Below are positions 1 through 6,519 of a stretch of DNA of 45,105 nt, piece after piece. The stretch comes from Candidatus Aminicenantota bacterium (GTDB lineage: Bacteria > Acidobacteriota > Aminicenantia > UBA2199), in contig JAPKZK010000053.1 of the NCBI GenBank assembly GCA_026393835.1, forward strand, positions 1 to 45,105, given 5' to 3'. How positions within the stretch are numbered: position 1 is the stretch's first letter; the number at the start of each line of letters is the position of its first letter. The notes under the pieces were generated by a model. It was not told the origin of the DNA. It was given only the letters and a program-made list of their open reading frames with translations, and did no database searches. The translations under genes and the position numbers were made by a program.

Positions 1-275
1 AAATTCGACAAATTGTAATAAAATCATCAATTTTCAGGAGCTGCGCCGAAAATCATTGATCTGTTCAGCATATATTGTTTTTTTTTAACGTTAAATTTGA
101 CGGAATTTGGCGAAAAAATCGACTTTTCGTTCAGACACTAATTAATATTATTTGTTTCATGCATTTCTTTTAACATAGCCATTAATATAAGTCAATCCCC
201 TGGTGGTTAATTTTCCTTAAGAGGGACTAATTGCCAGCGAAACCCTTGTACCCCGCCCCCTGCCCCCTGTTTTTA
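1..275. other. Intergenic, no gene seen
   Basis: AT-rich non-coding stretch with stops in all frames. The right part contains a run of CCCCGCC/CCCCCTG units near 250-270. I see no promoter or RNA gene that I can support. It is downstream of the minus-strand gene that ends at 386. Confidence 0.5.
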
Positions 276-335
276 CTTCATCATTCATCATTCATCATTC
301 ATCATTCTATCCATTTTACTCATCATTCATCATTT
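276..335. repeat. CATCATT heptanucleotide tandem repeats
   Basis: Repeated CATCATT/CATTCAT units occur in two clusters just beyond the 3' end of the first giant gene. The same motif recurs at about 3862-3877, 4887-4901 and 6409-6463, at the 3' sides of the HEPN gene, the giant-gene remnant and the second giant gene. It therefore travels with these genes. Confidence 0.7.
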
Positions 336-339
336 TATT

Positions 340-361
340 TTTCGCGCGCAAAAGCGCGAAA
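340..361. repeat. Inverted repeat downstream of variable region 1
   Basis: A perfect 8-bp inverted repeat, TTTCGCGC and GCGCGAAA, with a 6-base loop lies 25 bases beyond the stop codon of the first giant gene. The same element lies beyond the second copy. A hairpin or cruciform just downstream of the variable region is a known companion of retrohoming in diversity-generating retroelements. Assigning that role here is inference. It could also act as a transcription terminator. Confidence 0.65.
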
Positions 362-385
362 GGGGTAAAGGGGTAAAGGGGAAAG

Positions 386-3300
386 TTATAACGACCTCGA
401 AAGGCGAAAGCCGGCAAAGGCGAAGCGGAGGGCGGGGTGGCGGTCGTAGCGGAAGGCCGCCCGGCAAATCGGGGCGTCGCTGAACCAACTGCCGCCGCGC
501 AGCACCCGAGACGAGCCAACTGCAGGCCCCTGGGGATTTTCCTTAGGACTTTTCTTATAATAGTTTTCGTCATACCAATCGGAACACCACTCCCACACGT
601 TACCGGCCATATCCATACCCCCATAGGGGCTCTTTCCCGAAGGGAATATGCCCACGGGGCTGGTTCTATTCAACCCACATTCATATGAATTACATTTATT
701 TTTATCGAACTTATCTCCCCAGGGGTATTGAAAGCCGCGGCTGCCGCGCGCGGCTTTCTCCCACTGCGCCTCCGTGGGCAACCTGTAATCCTTTCCTGTT
801 TTGCCACTGAGCCACTGCGCATAAGCGGCGGCTTCAAACCAACTCACCCTCACCACGGGGAAATTGGGGCCATTCCATTTGCGGTCATGCCATAATCCCG
901 GTTCGAAAATGTTTTCCTTCTCCCGCCACTGCCAGCCCTCCGACGTCCAGTAATCTTTATTTTCATAGCCGCTGTCCTTGATAAACTCCTTAAACTCCGC
1001 GTTAGTGACCGGGTATTGCCCCATCATAAATTCATCCAGGTAAATTTGCCGAACCGGTTTCTCCTTATCATATTCTTCCGATCCCCTGGTAAATTCCCCG
1101 GCCCCGACGCGAATCATGAGTGGATTCGACGCATCGATGCGGGGGTCGCCCAATTGGCCGAGAATTTCCCCGGCTTCGAACCGCTCCTCCAAAGAGGCCG
1201 ACGCATCCGACTCGATAATGGCCAACAACTTCTTCACGGCAAGATCAACCGCGGCCCCTTCCCGTTTGGAAGCTTGAAAGTCCCGCAAAGCCCTGGCGCC
1301 CAACAGTTGAATGCGCGGCTGGGAAGACTTTTTCATTATTTCGCATACGATATCGTTGCTGCGCTTTTTCATCTCCAGGTTCATCAAACCCAGGTAAAGC
1401 AGGATGGTTTCCTTCCACCAACCGTTTTCCAGGTGGGGTTTATAATCCATGTCCCGGTCCAGCATATGTTTGGCGGCCAGGAACTCCTGGAAAGATAAAT
1501 GGGCAAACTCGATTTCCCCGCTGCTGAGCCGGTTCAATAACCCGCAAACCGGCTCGATGCCGTTAAATAATTCTTCGATGCGCCTTTTACAAACGGGAAC
1601 CGGTTCGCACTCTCCCACCGGCCCCGGGTAGTTCCCCTTTAAAATATCTTTTGCATCGCAGGCTTCGATGTTCTTTAAGTTACGGGTCTGCATGGAAAAA
1701 GCCAGTTCCATGAGATATTCACGAACCTTATTCTCTTTTTCCCTATCCGCCGGGTCATGGAAACGGCGGTAAAGAAGATTGGCCACGATGCGGTCATAAA
1801 GGTCGGCCCGCTGGTCCGGGATACGCTTGCCGCCCACCATGTAGAACACACAAAGGGCGGTCAATAGGAGCGGGTTCCCGGTAAACAGGGCGGCGTGCTC
1901 ATGGAGGCGGATTTCCGAAATCATATCCGCGGCGGTGACATCGGCCAGCCCCCGCGCCTGGCCGGATACGGCCCGGAACCACCGGGTAATAAACGTCTCT
2001 GCTTTTTTTTCGCCCAGGGGTTCGATATCGCGGAGGTATTTGCCAAAACTATGGTTGGCCCGTCCTTCGACGCCGTGGGGCCGACCGGTGATTAAAAGAC
2101 GGTTCGCCCGGTAAGTGTGTTGAAACTTATGCAGCAGGTCCACCAGGTCATCCCGGTTCTCTTCCGGGACTTCGTCCAGTCCATCCAACAGGAAAAACGC
2201 CCGGTCTTGCGCCAGGTAGGCGTTAATGGTTTCTATGGTTAGCGGACACTGTATCTTCTTAAGGTATCCGGGCAGCAGCGCTTCAATGGTTATATTTTCC
2301 ACCCCCTCCCGCAGCGCATTTTTGTATATCGGCCAGAGGTCTTTAAGCAATATGATGACCGGCAGGCAGCCCCGGAGGGGAACAGGGCCTGCGCCCCGGC
2401 TGAGACTGTAAGCCAGGTATTTAATTACCGTGGTCTTCCCGGACCCGGCATTGCCGCGCAGCAGTAAGCAATTCCACTTTCCCAGTAATTCTTCGATTTC
2501 CATGGTGGGCGGAACTTTCGAAGCTTCTCCTTCTTTCTCCTTAGCCTTACTTTTTAGCATTTTTTCATCCATGGGTTGATAGAAGGGGTTGGCCACTTCA
2601 AGGGCAATGTAAATCTCCGGGAGGTTAATGGTTACCGCCTCGGCTTTCCTGGCCAGTTGCTCCACCGGCAGGACGGAATGGAATTCCTTGATCCAATCGA
2701 TATAATCCGCGGGTATTTCCAGCGGTAATGGGGGCGTCTTACCGGATGGTTCAGGTTCCCCCGGCCCCACCGGCGCCGCCGGTTCCACCGGTTCCATGCT
2801 CTCCATTTGGAAATAGGGTTTGCCCGCTTGATTTTCCCAGCGATAATTATCCGGTACGAACCGGGTGCGGGTCCTGGAATCGAGACGATAAGGCCATACT
2901 TTCAGTGTCACCCCGCCGGCCAGGAATCCCGCTTCGATAAATTGGAAGCCGATATAGTCTTCTTTATCTTTGGTATACGAGGCATTGGCCCCCAGGTGAA
3001 TGCAGGAAAAGGATGGGTCTTTATAAATTTTTGCATCGTCCAGGTGGGAATGGCCATGAAGAACCATCCGGCAGTGGCTGAGGATCTCTCCTTCGCATTT
3101 GCGGGTATCTTTTTCATCCAGCCAATTGCTGAGGGGGTGGTGCATTAAAAGAATTTTATTTTTTTCGCCGGACTGTTCCAGGGCCTTCATTAACTGGGGA
3201 TAGCCCAGGGCTATCTTCAAATTCTCATTATCGTCGCCGGAGGCCCAACAACTGTTCAGCCCCAAAAAGGAAACCCCATGGGATTTGTAATCTTTAAACC

Positions 3301-3766
3301 AGAAATAATCTTCATCTCCCGGGTAAAGTCCCGGGGCCAATTCTTTTACGAATTCCTTGAAACATTTGAATTTAACATGAATAGTATGCAGGCGGTGCTT
3401 TCGGCTTCCCAGGAAATCATCGATTTTATCATCCTTAATGATGTTTTGATAGATAGGAAAGCAGGGGTCCACTTCATCGCGGTCCACATCGTGGTTGCCC
3501 GGGACCACCAGGAATTCGGTTTCCTTCGGTAAGCCGGCTTTCAATTTGACAAGAAAGGTCAGCGCCTGATCATATTCCTCTTTCTTCCCTGAAAAGGCGA
3601 TGTCCCCGGTAATCGCCACGAAATCCGGGTTCCCCTGTTTTTCGGCATGGCCGGTTACGGCCCCGATCAATCTTTCCTGTACTGTTTGACGAAACACATC
3701 ATTGTCGTCATCTTTTTTCTTTTTAAAATGGATATCGGACAGGTGTAAAATAGTTATTTCACTCAT
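386..3766 (-). CDS. Metallophosphoesterase-NACHT-FGE/C-lectin protein, copy 1 (DGR target)
   Basis: 1126 residues. Residues 1-300 are a calcineurin-like phosphoesterase with metal ligands D11/H13, D55, N91-H92, H209-H210 and the GHSH motif at 238-241. A linker follows, then a NACHT/STAND NTPase with Walker A GNAGSGKTT (438-446), Walker B FFLLDGLDE (524-532) and the GNPLLLTALC helix near 630. A helical region and an HEAT-like ageing of the linker precede an FGE-sulfatase/C-type-lectin domain from about 880 to the end. Residues 1095-1117 are hypervariable relative to the sister gene. The start has the ribosome site AAAGGTGAG, shared by all three copies. By analogy with Avs-type and NLR-like STAND proteins, the FGE tip would sense a ligand, NACHT would oligomerise and the phosphoesterase would be the effector. 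That role is inferred. Architecture is clear; substrate is unknown. Confidence 0.9.
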   Translation of the reverse strand: MSEITILHLSDIHFKKKKDDDNDVFRQTVQERLIGAVTGHAEKQGNPDFVAITGDIAFSGKKEEYDQALTFLVKLKAGLPKETEFLVVPGNHDVDRDEVDPCFPIYQNIIKDDKIDDFLGSRKHRLHTIHVKFKCFKEFVKELAPGLYPGDEDYFWFKDYKSHGVSFLGLNSCWASGDDNENLKIALGYPQLMKALEQSGEKNKILLMHHPLSNWLDEKDTRKCEGEILSHCRMVLHGHSHLDDAKIYKDPSFSCIHLGANASYTKDKEDYIGFQFIEAGFLAGGVTLKVWPYRLDSRTRTRFVPDNYRWENQAGKPYFQMESMEPVEPAAPVGPGEPEPSGKTPPLPLEIPADYIDWIKEFHSVLPVEQLARKAEAVTINLPEIYIALEVANPFYQPMDEKMLKSKAKEKEGEASKVPPTMEIEELLGKWNCLLLRGNAGSGKTTVIKYLAYSLSRGAGPVPLRGCLPVIILLKDLWPIYKNALREGVENITIEALLPGYLKKIQCPLTIETINAYLAQDRAFFLLDGLDEVPEENRDDLVDLLHKFQHTYRANRLLITGRPHGVEGRANHSFGKYLRDIEPLGEKKAETFITRWFRAVSGQARGLADVTAADMISEIRLHEHAALFTGNPLLLTALCVFYMVGGKRIPDQRADLYDRIVANLLYRRFHDPADREKENKVREYLMELAFSMQTRNLKNIEACDAKDILKGNYPGPVGECEPVPVCKRRIEELFNGIEPVCGLLNRLSSGEIEFAHLSFQEFLAAKHMLDRDMDYKPHLENGWWKETILLYLGLMNLEMKKRSNDIVCEIMKKSSQPRIQLLGARALRDFQASKREGAAVDLAVKKLLAIIESDASASLEERFEAGEILGQLGDPRIDASNPLMIRVGAGEFTRGSEEYDKEKPVRQIYLDEFMMGQYPVTNAEFKEFIKDSGYENKDYWTSEGWQWREKENIFEPGLWHDRKWNGPNFPVVRVSWFEAAAYAQWLSGKTGKDYRLPTEAQWEKAARGSRGFQYPWGDKFDKNKCNSYECGLNRTSPVGIFPSGKSPYGGMDMAGNVWEWCSDWYDENYYKKSPKENPQGPAVGSSRVLRGGSWFSDAPICRAAFRYDRHPALRFAFAGFRLSRSL
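416..484 (-). other. Variable region 1 of a diversity-generating retroelement target
   Basis: Codons for residues 1095-1117 follow the conserved RGGSW and precede the conserved AGFRLSRSL end. Compared codon by codon with 6550-6618, nine codons differ: AGC/TTC, ATT/GAT, TTC/TGC, TAC/GGC, GAC/GGC, CGC/TTC, TTC/CCC, GCC/GGC and TTT/CTT. All 14 base changes are at codon positions 1 or 2, and each codon keeps its final C or T. This is what adenine-specific mutagenesis of AAC/AAT template codons yields. The layout matches known FGE/C-lectin DGR targets. Confidence 0.85.
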
Positions 3767-3872
3767 GGTCTCACCTTTTGTATATTAAATGTAAATAGCA
3801 TAAATAGAAAGCTGCTCTGCTTCTCTTCCTTCTTTTTCCTCTCTTCCTTTTTTTACTTCCTCATTCATCATT
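3767..3872. other. Short spacer with pyrimidine-rich repeats
   Basis: The spacer between the first giant gene and the HEPN gene holds CTTCTCTTCC/CCTCTCTTCC units and one CATTCATCATTC block. The giant gene's ribosome site AAAGGTGAG lies just upstream of its ATG, reading leftwards. No clear -35/-10 pair was found. Confidence 0.4.
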
Positions 3873-4268
3873 CTATTCAGCGGCCTTCATCGCCCCAATC
3901 ATTTCGTTATCGACACAATCCTCCAATATTTTCATATATTTTTCTGCCGTTTCAAGCCAACGCTTAACCTTTTCCTCTTCAAAAAATATAAGAGTTTCAT
4001 AATCTCCCTGTTGTCTGAAATCAAACATCTGGGAATAGAATTTTCCAATTTCAACGGCTACGATGCCTGTTTTAATAAAATGCTTGTTAAAAAGAGCGAT
4101 GATCCCGGTATGTTTGGGTGAAGAAAGGTTTCTTACTTGCAGTAATACACTCACTTCATAAAAAAGGGCATAATAAATTCGGTTGACTGCAGAGAATAAT
4201 CGTTTACCTTCAAATAAATAGCGGGCATCCTCAAGGGTTTGTGCGGCCTTTTCGCGGCGATATTTCAT
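3873..4268 (-). CDS. HEPN-domain protein (toxin-like partner of MNT)
   Basis: 131 residues from the chosen ATG at 4268, which has AAGGAAG seven bases upstream. Longer starts reach into the preceding gene and have weaker sites. The central helix has the HEPN signature AVNRIYYALFYE, with the conserved Arg and aromatic run; the His of the classical Rx4-6H ribonuclease motif is not obvious. The stop of the nucleotidyltransferase gene lies 31 bases upstream, so the two form an operon. HEPN/MNT pairs act as toxin-antitoxin modules: the HEPN protein is an RNase-like toxin and the MNT partner neutralises it, in some cases by nucleotide transfer. Activity here is inferred from family and context only. 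Confidence 0.8.
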   Translation of the reverse strand: MKYRREKAAQTLEDARYLFEGKRLFSAVNRIYYALFYEVSVLLQVRNLSSPKHTGIIALFNKHFIKTGIVAVEIGKFYSQMFDFRQQGDYETLIFFEEEKVKRWLETAEKYMKILEDCVDNEMIGAMKAAE

Positions 4269-4299
4269 AAAGTCTTCCTTCGCAGTGCAGGTCATATTC

Positions 4300-4626
4300 T
4301 CATATCCGAAGTGAATCTCGCTGCAAGTTTTGGTAGAACGGCATAACGGCAGCGAATTCGGAATTCCAAAACTCCTTTGATTGGACAACAATACCGAAAA
4401 CCACATCTTGTTCCAAGCCTACGTCATAAGCCAAACCAAAAACCTCTTCCATCAAATCTGTATTCACCTCACCGGGAAACAACACCAGGATATCGATATC
4501 CGAATCATAGCGATAATCGTTCCGAGCCACGGAGCCATAAAGATAAAGCTCTACCTTATCTCCAAAACGGTAGATCAATGCTCTTTTCAGCCTGGCAATC
4601 GAACTATTAATATTCGCTTCATTCAT
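4300..4626 (-). CDS. MNT-type minimal nucleotidyltransferase (antitoxin-like)
   Basis: 108 residues. The pol-beta nucleotidyltransferase signature GSVARNDYRYDSDIDILV spans the centre, giving the GS motif followed by the two metal-binding aspartates of DxD. Small size and pairing with the HEPN gene downstream mark the MNT antitoxin class, not a metabolic enzyme. The gene opens the two-gene operon and overlaps nothing. The ATG overlaps a CATTCATTTC stretch resembling the local CATCATT repeats. A related but clearly divergent MNT/HEPN pair lies at 23,707-24,407. Confidence 0.85.
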   Translation of the reverse strand: MNEANINSSIARLKRALIYRFGDKVELYLYGSVARNDYRYDSDIDILVLFPGEVNTDLMEEVFGLAYDVGLEQDVVFGIVVQSKEFWNSEFAAVMPFYQNLQRDSLRI

Positions 4627-4904
4627 TTCAAAACCCTATCGATTGTAATATAGTATTTTCGGATCGATTTGTCAATCTTTAACTTAAGAGATTCATCAAA
4701 CCCTTATTTTGGGAAGAGGTCCTCTAATTAAAAATCAAATGCCGCTTTGCGGCGTTCGTCGACGGGCTTCTCACCTTCTCTATTTCTGCACCTGCTCCCT
4801 GTTTTTTTTCTTCTATCTTTTTTCCCGCCTTTTCTTGTTTTTTCTCACCTTCTCACCCTCTTACCTTCTCACCTTCTTTCTTTTCTTCATCATTCATCAT
4901 TCCC
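4627..4904. repeat. Pyrimidine-rich degenerate tandem repeats
   Basis: Non-coding spacer between the MNT gene and the remnant third giant gene. Positions 4790-4904 are almost purely pyrimidine, with CTTCTCAC/CTCTTAC units followed by CATCATTCATCATTC. The same style of repeat lies at 3820-3870, 6360-6463 and 33,615-33,655. No gene or promoter was identified. Confidence 0.5.
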
Positions 4905-5207
4905 TTTTTCGTGCGCGAAAAACTTCCCCTTTGCCGGCCAGGAAATCGATGTCCATGGTGGAGTGAAACTCTTTTATCCACTCTTTATAGGCTCCGGGAA
5001 GAATGCGGCGGCTTCGTCGTATTCCTTTCCTGAAAAAGCAATATCCCCGGTAACTGCGACAAAATGCGGGATTCCGTGTTTGGTCGAATAAGTTTTAATG
5101 GTTTCGATCATTTTTCGCTGGACATCTTCACGGAAAGTAGTGGAGTCTTCGTACTTTTTCGCCTTAAAATGAATGTCGGATAGATGCAAAATAGATATTT
5201 CACTCAT
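4897..5207 (-). pseudogene. Deletion remnant of a third metallophosphoesterase-NACHT-FGE gene
   Basis: The first about 70 codons encode an intact phosphoesterase N-terminus (ILHLSDIHF, VTGDIAFSG) closely matching the two large genes, with the same AAAGGTGAG ribosome site. At about 5000 the match jumps, with a change of frame, to the inter-domain linker: YKEWIKEFHSTMDID then LAGKGEV. These correspond to residues about 344-367 of copy 2. It then jumps again into the 3' hairpin (TTTTTCG-TGCG-CGAAAAA, 4905-4922) and the downstream CATCATT tail. The rest of the phosphoesterase domain, the NACHT domain and the FGE/variable region are gone. Two deletions of an ancestral full copy explain this best. 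The product would be at most 77 residues and cannot be active. Confidence 0.85.
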
Positions 5208-5243
5208 GGTCTCACCTTTTTAATTTTTTAGATCTCCCCGAAG

Positions 5244-5263
5244 GGGGGCGACCCATCGCCCCC
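5244..5263. repeat. GC-rich palindrome (REP-like)
   Basis: Perfect 8-bp inverted repeat GGGGGCGA / TCGCCCCC with a 4-base loop, preceded by a smaller CCCCGAAGGGG palindrome. It lies between the remnant gene and the Rpn gene, downstream of the latter on the minus strand. It could end the Rpn transcript, but no U-run follows directly. Confidence 0.55.
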
Positions 5264-5289
5264 ATCGGTATTAGTGGCCCGTAATTGTG

Positions 5290-6285
5290 TTATCGATGGC
5301 AAGGGACAGCCATCTGTTGACCTTGTATCGATTCTTTAAATTGTTTGACTTTTTCGGTAGGAAAGCCGGTTATTTTTGCGATAAAATCTATTGATAGTCC
5401 TTCACAAAGCAAATTCTTAACCACATCCCATTTACCTTTCTCGATACCTTTCTCGATACCTTTCTCGACACCTTGATCTATCCATTTTTCTGCAATGGTA
5501 GCCATGATATCACCTCCTTGACTGAATACTTCGGAAATCGATTCATGAATCTCATTATCGGTTAAATTCCCCGGGCTGCTTACCAGGTAATTTACCAGCG
5601 CAAACAAGTAATCTCTCGCGCTGGAGCTGTCTTTAATCTCAAGAAAAAATTGTAAAATCTCATGGAGTTTATCTTTCAACTCAGGTTTAAAAATATATTT
5701 AAGAGTCATTAAAAGGATTCTTAATACTGTATTTCCTTTAATCTCTTCATCTTCCTCGTGGGAAATATCCAGGAGTTGGAATTGGAAATCGGGAATAAAT
5801 TCTTTCAATACCACCGGGAATTTAAACAAAGTGCTAAAGCGTTTTGCCAACTTCCATTTTTTACCGCCATGATATAGTACCACCGGGATAATAACCGGCA
5901 AATACCTGGCTTTTTTATTGTTCACCAGGAATCGATCCCAAATTTGCACCATATATTTGAGTAATTGAAAACTTGAAAAGCGAAATTCCGTACTCTTGTG
6001 TTCCAGCAGCAGGAAAATATACCCCTGCAAATGGTCGGCGAAATTCACTTTATACAGTAAATCCGAATAGTACTTTGCCAGGTTTTCATCGACGAATTTA
6101 TCTTTGATATATTCGAGGGAATCCAGGTCCACGAGTTCGGCAATCTCTTTCGGCAGGTATTCCCGGAATAAACTGCGGGCGGTTTCGTTTTCCTGGAGGA
6201 ACTTTTCCACCATTCGGTCGTGGGGTGAATTTATTTCTTTTCCGGCAGTAGAACTTTTTTCGTCTTTTTCAATTATGTTACTCAT
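5290..6285 (-). CDS. Rpn-family PD-(D/E)XK nuclease / putative transposase
   Basis: 331 residues. The N-terminal half matches the Rpn/YhgA-like family: a helix with FLQENETARSLFREYLP, then D75 in YYSDLLYKV and the E95-H96-K97 of LLLEHKST, forming a PD-(D/E)XK-type active site. Known Rpn proteins are DNA endonucleases that promote RecA-independent recombination. The C-terminal part has tandem GIEKG units encoded by 12-bp direct repeats at about 5437-5470, typical of this family, and a short helical end. The start has GTGAGAACC upstream. It sits between two giant-gene copies, consistent with a recombination-prone accessory island. Family assignment is firm; its role here is unknown. Confidence 0.85.
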   Translation of the reverse strand: MSNIIEKDEKSSTAGKEINSPHDRMVEKFLQENETARSLFREYLPKEIAELVDLDSLEYIKDKFVDENLAKYYSDLLYKVNFADHLQGYIFLLLEHKSTEFRFSSFQLLKYMVQIWDRFLVNNKKARYLPVIIPVVLYHGGKKWKLAKRFSTLFKFPVVLKEFIPDFQFQLLDISHEEDEEIKGNTVLRILLMTLKYIFKPELKDKLHEILQFFLEIKDSSSARDYLFALVNYLVSSPGNLTDNEIHESISEVFSQGGDIMATIAEKWIDQGVEKGIEKGIEKGKWDVVKNLLCEGLSIDFIAKITGFPTEKVKQFKESIQGQQMAVPCHR

Positions 6286-6359
6286 CGGTTCTCACGGTTC
6301 AATTATAGCGGCAATATCTTTATTTGTCAACCGTAAGGATTAAGGATTCGTTTTCCTCC

Positions 6360-6463
6360 TTATTCGTCTCATTCCTCTCTTCCGCGCTTCCTCTCTTCCT
6401 TTTTTTTCTTCATCATTCATCATTCATCATTCTATCCATTTTTCTTCATCATTCATCATTCTA
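6360..6463. repeat. Pyrimidine-rich and CATCATT repeats 3' of copy 2
   Basis: CCTCTCTTCC units and then two clusters of CATTCATCATTC lie downstream of the second giant gene. The arrangement, including the words CTATCCATTTT between clusters, parallels that at 276-340, so the homology of the two copies extends well into the 3' flank. Confidence 0.65.
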
Positions 6464-6465
6464 TT

Positions 6466-6495
6466 TTTCGCGCGCAAGAGGGTAAAAGCGCGAAA
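6466..6495. repeat. Inverted repeat downstream of variable region 2
   Basis: The same 8-bp arms as at 340-361 (TTTCGCGC / GCGCGAAA), but with a 14-base loop because of a roughly 8-base insertion of GAGGGTAA type. The 24 bases between this element and the stop codon are identical to copy 1. It is the second instance of the presumed retrohoming hairpin. Confidence 0.65.
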
Positions 6496-6519
6496 GGGGT
6501 AAAGGGGTAAAGGGGAAAG

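Noticed and set aside
316..624. Minus-strand open frame over the end of copy 1 in another frame (and its twin at 6456-6707)
   Set aside because: They arise because the GC-rich end of the FGE domain is open in several frames; the domain reading is unmistakable in the main frame.
880..1126. FGE domains as true formylglycine-generating sulfatase-activating enzymes (protein residues of copy 1)
   Set aside because: No sulfatase nearby and the C-terminus is hypervariable, which would ruin an active site. A ligand-binding C-lectin-type use fits better.
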